A stretch of DNA of 64,000 bases. Origin: Novosphingobium sp. G106. GTDB taxonomy: Bacteria; Pseudomonadota; Alphaproteobacteria; Sphingomonadales; Sphingomonadaceae. Positions within the stretch are counted from its first letter, which is position 1; every line of letters starts with the position of its first letter. The notes below the pieces were generated by a model. It did not search any database. It worked only from the letters and a program-made list of their open reading frames with translations, and was not told where the DNA came from. The DNA lies in contig NZ_JAHOOZ010000001.1 in NCBI RefSeq assembly GCF_019075875.1, positions 1,984,001 through 2,048,000 of the forward strand. The letters run 5' to 3'. The position numbers and the translations under genes were made by a program. Positions 25,335 through 35,100 of this stretch are shown here, piece by piece.

Positions 25335-26987
25335 TTATTCGCCGGCCTCGGCTATCTCACGGGCCCGGATCCGCAGGACATCCTTCTTGATCTTGCCCGA
25401 CGGCACGCGAGGCAAATCATCTTCGAGGACGAGATGTTCGGGAAATTTCTGCCGAGCGAGACCGGCCGCATCCAGGAAGCGCCGTATCTCGTTCATGTCG
25501 ATAGAAGCCCCAGGCCGCGGAATTATGAAGGCACACCCCTTCTCTCCGGTGGCTGGGCTTGGCATGGCAACTATCGCTACATCCGCGACCGAAGGATGGG
25601 TGTAGAGGATATCCTCCACCTCCTTGGGGCTGATATTTTCGCCCGAGCGGATGATGATGTCCTTCTTGCGTCCGGTGATGACGACAAAGCGATCTTCCAC
25701 GATGCGGCCAAGGTCACCCATGCGGAAGAAACCGTCGTCGTCGAAATTGCCATCGTTGTCCGCGGGGTGGGAATAGCCAAAAAACAGGCCTGGCCCCCTC
25801 GCGATGATTTCGCCTTCCTCGCCATCGGGAAGTTCTCTGTCGCCCGCGGGATCGACGATCCTGAGCTCAGCTGGATAGACAATCTCGCCATCCGTCTCAG
25901 CGCCGAGCCGGGCCTGGGACCGATCCCGGATGCCTAGCGTTGCCGTCACCATCTCGGTCGAGCCGTAGCAACGGAAGAACAGGCAATTCGGGAAAGTCTC
26001 GTTGGCTTCGCGAATGAGATCGGGCGAGACCGTCGTGCCGCCGCAGAAGAATAGCCGCAAAGACCCAACCGCTTCAGGCCGATCTCGTGTGGTCTCCAGC
26101 ATCTGCTGCAGGAAGGGCGTGGCGCCGCCGTTCACCGTGCAGCGGTTCTCCTCGATGCAACGAATGCCCTCCTCTGCGGTCCAGACATCCATCAACACGC
26201 TGGCCGACCCGTGAATCCAGGTCATGTCAAAGGCCCACAGCGCGCCGGTGATATGAGTGACTGGCGAGGGCATGAACACCACGTCTTCGGGCCCGATTTT
26301 CCAGGCCTCTCCCATAGCCCGCGCCCGATGATCGTAGCTGTAATGGGTGTGGAGAACGCCCTTCGGCTTCCCCGTCGTTCCGGAGGTGTACATGGCCATC
26401 ATGACCGAAGCGGGATCGACTTCGGGGAGCGACGCATCACTCGCTGGCGCCATCGCCATTATGTCCTGCCAAGCGAGGTCGCCCTCGTCTCGGACGCCCA
26501 CCACGTCACGCAGATCGGGCAATGCGGCGCGCAGGCCGTCTAGCATTTTCCGATAGTCGTGCTTGCGAAATGTGCCTGGGATGAAGATCAGCTGCGAGCG
26601 GCAATCGGCGAGGATGTAGGCTAGTTCCGACTCTCGGTAGATCGGCGGGATCGGATTAATGACGAGGCCCGTCATTCGTGCGGCCAAGGCAATGATCGCT
26701 GTCTCGACCCAGTTGGGAAGCTGAAACGAGATGACATCACCCGGCCTGAGGTCACGTGACAGAAAGAATTCGGCGAGGCGAAGAGCCTGATCCCAGGCTT
26801 CTCGGCGTGTCAGCCGCCGCTCCCCCTCGATGAGCAACAGGTGGTCAGGATCGCTGGCCAGCGCGCTGCGGGCCGCATCGACCAGAGTGCTGTCCTTCCA
26901 GTGCCCTTCTTCGAGATAGCGTTCCGCCAGCTCGGCGGACCAGCGAAGCTCGAAGCCACTGGGATCGGTTTTCCTGGTCCATTTCAT
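25335..26987 (-). CDS. AMP-forming acyl-CoA synthetase (AliA-like)
   Basis: Activates a carboxylic acid to its CoA thioester through an acyl-adenylate; 550 residues. Motifs: P-loop-like MYTSGTTGKPKGV, CYGSTEMVTATLG, the DDGFFRMGDLG and VITGRKKDIIIRSGENISP hinge, and the C-terminal catalytic Lys region RVPSGKIKKDVLR. The N-terminal half, with LPNW then NPIPPIYRESELAYIL, is like cyclohexanecarboxylate- and related alicyclic acid-CoA ligases; this is a resemblance only. With the acyl-CoA dehydrogenase frame restored, the gap to the upstream gene is 115 bases; in the raw frame the genes overlap. Confidence 0.92.
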   Translation of the reverse strand: MKWTRKTDPSGFELRWSAELAERYLEEGHWKDSTLVDAARSALASDPDHLLLIEGERRLTRREAWDQALRLAEFFLSRDLRPGDVISFQLPNWVETAIIALAARMTGLVINPIPPIYRESELAYILADCRSQLIFIPGTFRKHDYRKMLDGLRAALPDLRDVVGVRDEGDLAWQDIMAMAPASDASLPEVDPASVMMAMYTSGTTGKPKGVLHTHYSYDHRARAMGEAWKIGPEDVVFMPSPVTHITGALWAFDMTWIHGSASVLMDVWTAEEGIRCIEENRCTVNGGATPFLQQMLETTRDRPEAVGSLRLFFCGGTTVSPDLIREANETFPNCLFFRCYGSTEMVTATLGIRDRSQARLGAETDGEIVYPAELRIVDPAGDRELPDGEEGEIIARGPGLFFGYSHPADNDGNFDDDGFFRMGDLGRIVEDRFVVITGRKKDIIIRSGENISPKEVEDILYTHPSVADVAIVAMPSPATGEKGCAFIIPRPGASIDMNEIRRFLDAAGLARQKFPEHLVLEDDLPRVPSGKIKKDVLRIRAREIAEAGE

Positions 26988-27102
26988 CTCGTGCTCTCGA
27001 AATCTGTTTCGCCGTTTTCGATCCGAAATATCCCTGCGCTTCCATCACCGCGCCGGGGAATTGCCGCGGCATTGGTCCGCAATCCTTGAGCGGTGCGGTA
27101 GA

Positions 27103-28282
27103 TCACCGCGCCTTGGGCAGCTGGAGCAAGCGATCGGCGGTGATCTCGCGCTGAATCTCGCTCGTTCCCCCCCGAAATGCTGAAAACCCAGCTCCAAAGG
27201 TAATCATAGACCCAGGGATAGGCGGTTCGATCGCCGTCGAATTCGAGGAAGCTCCAGCCCAGCATCTCGCCGACAACTTCGCTGAGCGCCTTGTGCGTCG
27301 TTGTCACCATCAGCTTCATCATGGATCCTTTTGGACCCGGCACGCCGGCCCTGTCGGTCTCGGCGATGTCAGCCAATGTCATCGACCTGATCGCAATCGT
27401 ATCGGCCTTGATCGAAGCAAGCCGCTGCGCGATGCCATCATCCTCGATCGCACGCCGGCCGTCCTCGAGGCGTACCTTCCCTGCAAGGTCGATCGCCCTG
27501 CCTACTCGTTCATAGAGCTCAAGCTGATCACCAATGAAGCCGAGGCCCCGCTCGAACGACAGTGTTGCCAGAGCGGTCGACCAGCCGCCGCCGATCTCGC
27601 CCACGACATTGCTGACCGGGATCCGGACGTCATCATAGAACACCATGTTGACGTGCTCGTCATGCAGCATGGTGCGGATAGGCTTGATGTCGATCCCCGG
27701 CGTGCGCATGTCGCAAATGATCCAGGTGAGCCCCTTATGGCGCAGCGAGTCCGGGTCGGTGCGAATGAGCAGTTCCTGGTAGTCCGCATGCTGCGCATCG
27801 GTAGTCCACATCTTCGCGCCGTTGACGACGATGTGATCGCCTTCGACGACGCCTCGCGTCTTGAGCGAGGCCAGATCCGAACCGGCATTGGGTTCGGAAA
27901 AGCCCTGGCACCAGAGCGAGTCGCCGCGAAGGATGCGGGGCAAATGGAACTTCTTTTGCTCCTCTGTGCCCCTCGCGGCCACCGTCGGGCCTGCGTGCAT
28001 CAAGGCAATATAGGTCGTGTTGATGTAATGCGGCGCATTGGCGCGCGCGAGTTCCTCGTACCAGATGACCTGCTGCAAGCCTGAGAGACCAAGACCGCCG
28101 TATTCGCTTGGCCACGCGACCCCGGCCCAGCCGTGATCATACATCTTGCGCTGCCACTCGCGGTCGAACGCCGCCGCTTCGGACCCGTGCGCCGGGCGCG
28201 GCCAGTCAGGAACATTCGCCTTGAGCCATGTGCGGGCGCGAGACCGGAATTCGCGATCCGCGTCGGAGTAATAGAGATCCAT
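27103..28282 (-). pseudogene. Acyl-CoA dehydrogenase, single-base frameshift near C-terminus
   Basis: FAD enzyme introducing the alpha-beta double bond of an acyl-CoA. The raw frame is intact through GFSEPNAGSDLASLKTRG, VVNGAKMWTTDAQHADY and YPWVYDYLWSWVFSISGG, then runs off into an unrelated 56-residue tail ending at 26984. The tail begins at a seven-base C run (27167-27173). With six Cs the protein ends as SISGGTSEIQREITADRL followed by a short Arg-ending tail and a stop at 27103-27105, the usual acyl-CoA dehydrogenase C-terminus (392 residues). It begins one base after its partner's stop (TGA-G-ATG). Confidence 0.9.
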
Positions 28283-28283
28283 C

Positions 28284-29255
28284 TCAGTCGTCCAAATGGG
28301 CGTGGAGAAGACTGCCCAGCAGTGCGCGCTTGGAACCGAAGATCCGCGCCAGCAGCATGGTATGCTTCAGCAGCAAATGGGCGTTGTGTTCTTCCGTAAC
28401 TCCAATGCCGCCGTGCAGCTGGATATTGGTATCGGAATTGGCGAGCGCCGTTTGGTTCGCGATGTGCTTTGCCGCGTCCAGGTGGACACTGGCATCAATC
28501 CGCCCCTCCTTGAATGCGGTCGCCGCATACCAGAGCTGCGAGCGCGCAGCCTCGACCCGCACCGCCATGTCGGCGCAGGGATGTCGCACCGCCTGATAGG
28601 CGCCAATCTTGCGTCCGAACGTTTCGCGTACTTTGGCATATTCGACGATCAGGTCGAGCGCGGCTTCCGCGATGCCCACGAGCATGGCCGCCGCTCCAAG
28701 CTGCCCCAAACGCCAGATCCGCTCGCCCGCCATGCTCGCTGCCGGATCGGGAAGACTCGAGATCGTGCCCAGCGAGTTCGCAGGGTCGAGCGAAGGTCTG
28801 GCGGTCCTTGGCAAATCGCCGATTAAATAGAGCCGGGCTTCATCGTTCGAGACCAGCAATCCCCATTCGGAGGCAGGGGACCCGATCGCGCGGTAGCCTT
28901 CAGCGTCGACGACGAGCAATGCGACCCCTGCCTGTCCCGACATCAGGGCGGTTCTAAGCTCCTGGGTCGAAGCGACATTAGATGCGAGGCACTGAGCCAG
29001 GATATCAACGGGCCCGCACTGGCGTCCAACCTCTCGGAAAAACAGCGCATGCTCCACGGCGGACAATCCGCTGCCGCCGTCAGCCTCGGGAACGGCCAGC
29101 GCAAACCAGCCCATGTCCCCAAGCAGATTACGCAAAACAGCGTTCATGTCTGCTGCATCTGCCCCATGGAGCCTTTCGATCGCCATGGTTTCGCCGAGGA
29201 AACCGGCGGCAGCGTCCGCGATCTCGATTTCCTGCCCTTCAGGCGCGAGATACAT
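28284..29255 (-). CDS. Acyl-CoA dehydrogenase, short partner subunit
   Basis: A 323-residue acyl-CoA dehydrogenase-family protein, shorter than the usual 380. It keeps the N-terminal helical domain (GDMGWFALAVPEADGGSGLS) and the C-terminal helical domain (RETFGRKIGAYQAVRHPCADM, QLHGGIGVTEEHNAHLL), but its middle beta domain is reduced. Coupled pairs of one full and one short member are known as heteromeric alpha2beta2 dehydrogenases in steroid side-chain degradation, so a heterotetramer with the next gene is likely. Start 29255 has GAGGAGGCGAACT directly upstream; the 6-residue extension to 29273 is rejected. Confidence 0.9.
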   Translation of the reverse strand: MYLAPEGQEIEIADAAAGFLGETMAIERLHGADAADMNAVLRNLLGDMGWFALAVPEADGGSGLSAVEHALFFREVGRQCGPVDILAQCLASNVASTQELRTALMSGQAGVALLVVDAEGYRAIGSPASEWGLLVSNDEARLYLIGDLPRTARPSLDPANSLGTISSLPDPAASMAGERIWRLGQLGAAAMLVGIAEAALDLIVEYAKVRETFGRKIGAYQAVRHPCADMAVRVEAARSQLWYAATAFKEGRIDASVHLDAAKHIANQTALANSDTNIQLHGGIGVTEEHNAHLLLKHTMLLARIFGSKRALLGSLLHAHLDD

Positions 29256-29677
29256 AGTTCGCCTCCTCGCCAAGTGTCATACGGAGCCCAAGAGAATAAT
29301 GCGCTACATGCCGTGCATTACTGCGTCGGACTTCCTGATACCCGTGCCGCAACAAATTGCAACTCCCCATGGTCATTTCACTTTCTCAAGTTCGACAAAC
29401 TTAGTGGTCCGCGGGCCGTGTGCGGTTGCGTGACCCCAGAGTAGTGATCGGCCCCTGCGAATTGCCACCCAGCAGCGCCTGCTCGAAGAGTCCTCACCCC
29501 TTGCTTCCCAAGCGCTTTGGCAATGTGCCAAGCGTTGGCAGAAATTCACAACACCGCATGGCGCGCTATATTTGCAATACATCCGGCGAGATGCAATAGT
29601 GCCGGCCGCCGTCTCGATGCGCGCCACTCGCGACACTGCATCGCAAATGACAGGCGGATCACACGGGAGAGGATGCA
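29256..29677. other. Divergent promoter region with two inverted repeats
   Basis: 422 bases between the acyl-CoA operon and the MFS gene, with no coding signal. Two symmetric elements are visible: TAATGC...GCATTA (29297-29302 with 29315-29320), 42 bases upstream of the acyl-CoA dehydrogenase start, and a perfect 15-bp TTGGCA-ATG-TGCCAA (29517-29531), about 147 bases upstream of the MFS start. Each could be an operator for the transcript it faces. No regulator gene is adjacent. Confidence 0.45.
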
Positions 29678-30919
29678 TTGGGCTACCGCGCAGAATTCGT
29701 GGACAACTGGCGGCAGCTAGCGGCGGCCAGCGTTGGCATGGCCCTTGGCCTCGCCCTCAACCATTACGTCATGAGCCTGTTTGCGCCGGCCATGATTGCT
29801 GAGTTCGGGTGGTCGCGCGCGAAATATGCGCTGGTGGGCGCGACGCCATTTCTAACAATGTTCCTGATTCCCCTCGCAGGACGCTTCACTGACAGAGTCG
29901 GCCCGCGCAAGGCCGCTGCCGTTGGCTTCATTGCCCTTCCCCTGGGTTATCTCGCACTCAGCTTCATGAATGGCAGTTTTGCGGTCTTTCTGGCGATCAT
30001 CGTGGTCAAGTCGCTGTTAGGCACGCTGACGACAACGATGGTCTTCGCGCGGGTCATCGTCGAGCGCTTCGACCGCGCCCGAGGCATAGCCCTCTCCATC
30101 GTCATGTCGGGCGCGCCGTTGGTTGCCGCGCTGGCGATACCGTTCCTGGCCCAAATCATTGACGTCTACGGCTGGCGAAACGGCTTTAGAGCCATCGCAG
30201 TCGTCACCGTTCTGGGGGGCTGTTTCACGATGGCCATGATGGGGGGCGGAGAACCGGCCTCTGCAGCCCCAGGTGACGGCCAGTCGCCCCGCCTCTCCAA
30301 GAGCGAGATCGGCAAGCTCTTCGCCTCTCCGCTTTTCCTTCTGGCAATCGGAGGCATGCTGTTGGTCAACATTCCACAGCTGCTGGTCGCCTCCCAGCTC
30401 AAGTTGGTGCTCGCGGAAAACGGGGCCACGGGGCAAAGCGCAACCTGGATCGTGTCGCTCTATGCGATCGGCGTCGTGATCGGGCGCTTCATATGCGGTG
30501 CCGCGCTCGACCGTGTCCCTGTGCACAAAGTGGCCATCATGGCGCTCGGCGCGCCCGCGATTGGTCTCGCTGCTTTGGCCTCGCCCTTCGACTCGATTTG
30601 GCTTTTGAGCGGCTCAATCCTGCTCATGGCACTGGCCCAAGGGGCAGAAGGAGATATCGGCGCCTATCTGATCTCGCGAAAATTTGAGCTGCGGAACTAC
30701 AGTCTGATCATGAGCTTCATGACGGTTTCGCTTACCCTGGGCTCCGCGTTTGGATCCGTGATGCTGAGCTACTCGCTCAGTCTGGCTGACAGCTATGCGG
30801 CGTTCCTGTCGCTAAGCGCCGGCGTGACTCTGGTCGGCGCTTATCTCTTTTTTCTCACGGGGCGCTTTCCTCCGCGGAACGTTTCCGATCCTATGATGCG
30901 CGGCGCCTTAGCCACCTGA
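29678..30919 (+). CDS. MFS permease, probably for organic acid
   Basis: A 413-residue major facilitator with 12 predicted membrane helices. It has the loop 2-3 type motif GRFTDRVGPRKAAAVGF and the helix-5 GAPLVAALAIPF block. The start is a TTG at 29678 with AGAGGA seven bases upstream; the next in-frame ATG (29738) would cut into helix 1. The gene contains two intact six-G runs (30214-30219 and 30241-30246), which shows that not every such run in this sequence breaks its gene. Divergent from the acyl-CoA operon, it may import the acid activated there; the substrate is not readable. Confidence 0.88.
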   Translation: MGYRAEFVDNWRQLAAASVGMALGLALNHYVMSLFAPAMIAEFGWSRAKYALVGATPFLTMFLIPLAGRFTDRVGPRKAAAVGFIALPLGYLALSFMNGSFAVFLAIIVVKSLLGTLTTTMVFARVIVERFDRARGIALSIVMSGAPLVAALAIPFLAQIIDVYGWRNGFRAIAVVTVLGGCFTMAMMGGGEPASAAPGDGQSPRLSKSEIGKLFASPLFLLAIGGMLLVNIPQLLVASQLKLVLAENGATGQSATWIVSLYAIGVVIGRFICGAALDRVPVHKVAIMALGAPAIGLAALASPFDSIWLLSGSILLMALAQGAEGDIGAYLISRKFELRNYSLIMSFMTVSLTLGSAFGSVMLSYSLSLADSYAAFLSLSAGVTLVGAYLFFLTGRFPPRNVSDPMMRGALAT

Positions 30920-30999
30920 AATCCTATCGATCGGTCTCACTAGAAAGCTAAGCGGAAGGTCCGGGATAGTCTGTCAACCGAGTCCCCTCGGTACCCGTT

Positions 31000-31881
31000 C
31001 TATGAGATGTCGGACGAAAGGCGTACCGGTTCCAACAATCTTCCCGCTACCGGCGCATCGAACGCAAAAAGGCTGCCGGCAAGCGGTTGTTCCGCAAGCG
31101 CACCAGCGCTCAAGCCAGTGCGGGCAGTCGTGACAAATGCGGTGCGCAAATCGGCACCACCAAAGGCAACCTTCGTCACTCTTGCACAGGGAAACGGAAT
31201 GTCGAGAAGCAATGCGCCGTCGGAGGTATAGCGCCGCAAGCCCCATCCATCCCACAGCGCCACCCACAGACAATCCTCACTGTCGACGACTACGCCGTCA
31301 GGGAAGCCCTCGCCCTCGCCGAAGCGCACGATGATCTCTCCGCCTTCGAGCGCGTGGCCATCGCCGAGCACGAACCGCCAGATCGCCTGCTGGCCGGAAT
31401 CGACGTGATACAGGAACCGTCCATCCCCGCTGGTCGCCGGCCCGTTGGTCACCACGGCTTCGCCGCCCGCCTGGTGGAGCTCGCCTTCAGCCAGGCACCA
31501 AATGCATCCCGTCGCCTCGATTTCCCTATCGTCCATCGTGCCGAACCAGAGACGGCCGTGGCGATCGACTGTGGCGTCATTGGTGCGGTTGTGTTCCGGC
31601 TGCGTGATGGCGGCGACGATTGGTCCCAACCTGCCGTCCTCGAGGCGGTAGACACAGTTTCCCGACCCTACCAGCAAACCGCCGTCGCTCGCGGGGACGA
31701 TGAAGCTGGGCCTGCCTCCCACTACTGTCGTCTCGCGGCCACCGGTCACAGGATCGAAGCGGTGTAGGCATCCCTGCTTGATGTCGACAAATCGAAGTGC
31801 AGCTTCTTCAGGCAGCCAGACTGGCCCCTCGCCCAGCTCCGCGTTCAACTGCCAGACAGGCTCGGGACGAAACTTCATCAT
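31000..31881 (-). CDS. SMP-30/gluconolactonase-family L-arabinolactonase
   Basis: Calcium-type beta-propeller lactonase of 293 residues. It has the start ELGEGPVWLPEE, TVDRHGRLWFGTMD, LYHVDSGQQAIWRF, GFPDGVVVDSEDCLWVALWDG and RVTKVAFGG, which contain the metal- and substrate-binding Glu, Asn and Asp positions of SMP-30 enzymes. From context it opens L-arabino-1,4-lactone to L-arabonate, step two of the pathway. It overlaps the sugar transporter stop (ATGATGA). A small hairpin (30977-30992, ACCGAG/CTCGGT) separates it from the convergent MFS gene. Confidence 0.88.
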   Translation of the reverse strand: MMKFRPEPVWQLNAELGEGPVWLPEEAALRFVDIKQGCLHRFDPVTGGRETTVVGGRPSFIVPASDGGLLVGSGNCVYRLEDGRLGPIVAAITQPEHNRTNDATVDRHGRLWFGTMDDREIEATGCIWCLAEGELHQAGGEAVVTNGPATSGDGRFLYHVDSGQQAIWRFVLGDGHALEGGEIIVRFGEGEGFPDGVVVDSEDCLWVALWDGWGLRRYTSDGALLLDIPFPCARVTKVAFGGADLRTAFVTTARTGLSAGALAEQPLAGSLFAFDAPVAGRLLEPVRLSSDIS

Positions 31882-33197
31882 TCAGCCGGAAACGGGGCCG
31901 ATACCGGCGGCAATGCCTGCGTCGGCTTCGAGCCCCACACCGCATAGAAAAGGACATAGACCTCGCAGGCAACGGTCAACCAGAAGCTGTTCTGCAACCC
32001 GTACGTGTCGGCGAGCCATCCCTGCACCACCACAAGAGCACCGCCGGCAATCGCGGTAATGAGCAGGCCAGAGCCTTCTTCGGTCAACGGGCCCAGCCCC
32101 CGGATACCGAGCGCAAAGATTGTAGGGAACATGATCGAATGGCCAAGTCCGACCAGGATCAACGCCCACATGGCGGCCGGCCCGTGGAGCAGCGCCGCCC
32201 CGATCATCGCGGCCATTGCAAAGAGTGCAAATGCAGTAAGGACCTTCTCGGCCGCGATGCGGCGCATGATGACCGCACCAACGAAGCGGCCCACCATCAT
32301 TCCACCCCAAAGCAGTATCAGGTAGTTCGCCGCGGCGGCGTGCGTCATGTTACCGATTGTCGGCTGCGAAACGAAGTTGATGAAGAGGTTCGCGACACCG
32401 ATCTCGGCGATCAGATAGATGAAGATTGCCGGGACGCCGAACACCAGATTGCGATGCTTCCACAGCGAGAGATGCTTGCGCTCTTCAGCGTTCGCACGGC
32501 GGGTATCCTCACCCAAAGTCGGCAGCTTGGCGCGCGAAATTACAAAAGCGATGATCGCCAGAACGATCGCAACGAGAATGTAGGGCAATTGGGTTGCCTG
32601 TGCGTCCCCCACGCGCTGCTCCAAGCTGACCGCAGTGCCCTCCATCGTCGTGCCGGACACCGTCCGGCTGAGAATCAGATAGCCTCCGAAATAGGGAGCA
32701 AAGAAGGTCCCCATCGAATTGAATGCCTGAACCAGTGTGAGCCGAGATTCGGCAGTCTCGGGCGGACCGATCACCGCAACATATGGATTGGCGGCCACCT
32801 GCAAGAGCGCGATTCCGCATGCGATCACGAATAGTGCGACAAGCGTGACTTCGTAGGAGGGGATGCGAGCTGCCGGAACCATGCCGAGCGCGCCCAGGGC
32901 CATCACCACCAGGCCGATGATGATCGCTTTCTTGTATCCGACCCGTTCGATCAGGAACGCCGAGGGCATCGAAGCGACTGCGTATGCGATGAACCACACG
33001 GATTCGATCAGCGTGGTCTGCGTGTAGTTTAACTCGAACACGCTGCGCAGATGGGGCAGCAGCGTATTGTTGATGACGGTGATGAAGCCCCACATGAAGA
33101 ACAGGGTGGCGAGAAGCGCGAGGGATTTTCCGTAAGGCGCGCTGGCGCCCGAGGGATCCGCACGGTGCGTTCCCGAGCTTGGTGCCGGACCTGCCAT
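31878..33197 (-). CDS. FucP-type sugar:proton symporter
   Basis: A 439-residue, 12-helix MFS member of the fucose/glucose/galactose symporter branch. Motifs: FFMWGFITVINNTLLPHL in helix 1, IERVGYKKAIIIGLVVMALGALG and FNSMGTFFAPYFGGYLIL. Start ATG 33197 has GAGGGG eight bases upstream (a GTG at 33212 is the alternative). It is transcribed with the lactonase and divergently from the dehydratase operon across only 54 bases, so both sides are probably controlled together. L-arabinose uptake is the context-based assignment. Confidence 0.9.
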   Translation of the reverse strand: MAGPAPSSGTHRADPSGASAPYGKSLALLATLFFMWGFITVINNTLLPHLRSVFELNYTQTTLIESVWFIAYAVASMPSAFLIERVGYKKAIIIGLVVMALGALGMVPAARIPSYEVTLVALFVIACGIALLQVAANPYVAVIGPPETAESRLTLVQAFNSMGTFFAPYFGGYLILSRTVSGTTMEGTAVSLEQRVGDAQATQLPYILVAIVLAIIAFVISRAKLPTLGEDTRRANAEERKHLSLWKHRNLVFGVPAIFIYLIAEIGVANLFINFVSQPTIGNMTHAAAANYLILLWGGMMVGRFVGAVIMRRIAAEKVLTAFALFAMAAMIGAALLHGPAAMWALILVGLGHSIMFPTIFALGIRGLGPLTEEGSGLLITAIAGGALVVVQGWLADTYGLQNSFWLTVACEVYVLFYAVWGSKPTQALPPVSAPFPAE

Positions 33198-33227
33198 CGA
33201 TTTTCCCCTCACCGGTTGATAGTGATT

Positions 33228-33242
33228 TAGTATGAGTATATA
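33228..33242. promoter_or_regulatory. Candidate control element in divergent arabinose promoter
   Basis: TAGTATGAGTATATA lies in the 54-base space between the divergent symporter and dehydratase genes and resembles TAGTGTGAGTTTTTA at 19830-19844 upstream of the arabinose-polymer receptor. The GntR encoded at 38588 is the nearest candidate regulator. The match is short and AT-rich, so it may be chance. Confidence 0.3.
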
Positions 33243-33251
33243 TCGCAGCAG

Positions 33252-35048
33252 ATGACGTCAACTCCGCCACGCCGGCTTCGATCCACAGCCTGGTTCGACA
33301 ATCCTGCCAACATCGACATGACCGCACTGTACCTGGAGCGGTACTTGAACTTCGGGCTGAGCCTCGAAGAACTGCGGTCGGGGCGGCCGATCATCGGCAT
33401 AGCCCAGACCGGCAGCGATCTGTCGCCCTGCAATCGACACCACCTCGTGCTGGCAGAGCGCGTGCGCGAAGGCATTCGCGAGGCCGGCGGGATCGCCATC
33501 GAGTTCCCCGTCCATCCGATCCAGGAGACCGGCAAGCGTCCTACCGCCGGACTCGACCGCAACCTGGCCTATCTTGGCCTGGTCGAAGTGCTGTACGGCT
33601 ACCCGCTTGACGGGGTGGTGCTGACGATCGGCTGCGACAAGACCACGCCGGCCGCACTCATGGCGGCGGCAACGGTAAATCTTCCAGCTATCGCGCTTTC
33701 TGTAGGGCCGATGCTCAACGGCTGGCACAAGGGAGAGCGCACTGGAAGCGGCACGATCGTGTGGAAAGCGCGCGAGATGCTGAGCCGAGGTGAGATCGAC
33801 GACACCGGTTTCATCAAGCTCGTCTCGAGTTCGGCGCCGTCGACCGGCTACTGCAACACCATGGGCACAGCCACGACGATGAACAGCTTGGCCGAGGCCC
33901 TGGGCATGTCACTGCCTGGCTCGGCGGCGATTCCGGCACCTTACCGCGACCGGCAGGAGAACGCCTATCACACCGGAAAACGCATCGTCGACATGGTGCA
34001 CGAGGACTTGAAGCCCTCGGACATCATGACCCGCGATGCTTTCCTCAACGCCATCGCGGTGAACACTGCGATCGGCGGATCGACCAATGCTCCGATCCAC
34101 CTCGCCGCGATCGCCCGTCATATGGGGGTCGAACTCGATATTCGTGATTGGCAGGACCACGGTCACAAGGTGCCGCTGCTGGTAAACCTGCAGCCCGCGG
34201 GCGAATATCTCGGCGAGGACTATTACCACGCGGGCGGCGTGCCGGCGGTCGTCAATCAGCTGATGGGCGCAGGGGTGATCCGCGAAGACGCGATGACCGT
34301 CACCGGCCTTGGCATCGGCGACAACTGCCGCGATGCAACGATCGAGGACGAAAAGGTCATCCGGCCGTTCGGTCAGCCGCTGATGGAGGATGCGGGCTTC
34401 ATCGTCCTGTCTGGCAACCTCTTCGACAGCGCGATCATGAAAGCGAGCGTGATCTCCCCCGAGTTCCGCGCGCGCTACCTCGCCAACCCCGCCGATCCCG
34501 AGGCCTTCGAAGGCCCGGTCGTCGTGTTCGATGGTCCCGAGGACTATCACGCGCGGATCGACGATCCGGTGCTCGCCATCGATTCCAGTACTTTGCTCGT
34601 CATGCGCGGCGCCGGGCCGGTCGGCTATCCGGGCGCCGCGGAAGTGGTGAACATGCGCGCCCCGGCTTATCTGCTGCGTGAAGGCGTCCGCAATCTGCCT
34701 TGCCTCGGCGACGGGCGGCAATCGGGTACCAGCGGCAGCCCATCGATCCTCAACGCCTCGCCCGAGGCCGCGACCGGCGGCGGGCTCGCATTGCTCGAAA
34801 CGGGCGACCGCGTGCGAATTGATCTCAGGCGCGGCACCGTCGACGTGCTGATCGGCGCCGACGAGCTCGCGGCGCGGCGCGCTGAGCTCGATGCCGCAGG
34901 CGGTTACGCCTATCCGACCTCGCAGACACCCTGGCAGGCGATCCAGCGCTCGCTGGTAGGCGAGCTCGAAACCGGTGCGATCCTGGAAGGAACTGAAGCT
35001 TTCCAGCGCGTAGCCCAAACACGCGGGCTGCCGCGCGACAATCACTAG
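33252..35048 (+). CDS. Pentonate (L-arabonate/D-xylonate) dehydratase, IlvD/Edd family
   Basis: Fe-S dehydratase of 598 residues that turns the pentonate into its 2-keto-3-deoxy acid. It closely resembles the Caulobacter XylD type: [40 protein letters not shown], cluster Cys in [11 protein letters not shown] and [24 protein letters not shown], and the active-site Ser block [20 protein letters not shown]. With an L-arabinose 1-dehydrogenase downstream, L-arabonate is the favoured substrate, but D-xylonate is possible. It heads the plus-strand operon: 52 bases later comes the semialdehyde dehydrogenase. Confidence 0.92.
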   Translation: MTSTPPRRLRSTAWFDNPANIDMTALYLERYLNFGLSLEELRSGRPIIGIAQTGSDLSPCNRHHLVLAERVREGIREAGGIAIEFPVHPIQETGKRPTAGLDRNLAYLGLVEVLYGYPLDGVVLTIGCDKTTPAALMAAATVNLPAIALSVGPMLNGWHKGERTGSGTIVWKAREMLSRGEIDDTGFIKLVSSSAPSTGYCNTMGTATTMNSLAEALGMSLPGSAAIPAPYRDRQENAYHTGKRIVDMVHEDLKPSDIMTRDAFLNAIAVNTAIGGSTNAPIHLAAIARHMGVELDIRDWQDHGHKVPLLVNLQPAGEYLGEDYYHAGGVPAVVNQLMGAGVIREDAMTVTGLGIGDNCRDATIEDEKVIRPFGQPLMEDAGFIVLSGNLFDSAIMKASVISPEFRARYLANPADPEAFEGPVVVFDGPEDYHARIDDPVLAIDSSTLLVMRGAGPVGYPGAAEVVNMRAPAYLLREGVRNLPCLGDGRQSGTSGSPSILNASPEAATGGGLALLETGDRVRIDLRRGTVDVLIGADELAARRAELDAAGGYAYPTSQTPWQAIQRSLVGELETGAILEGTEAFQRVAQTRGLPRDNH

Positions 35049-35100
35049 AGCGGGCTCAGTCCTGCCCAAATCCATTTGAAGTTCATTCGACAGGAATCCA

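Noticed and set aside
31797..32834. 345-codon plus-strand frame opposite lactonase and symporter genes
   Set aside because: Overlaps two well-supported genes and encodes Arg/His/Gln-rich noise.
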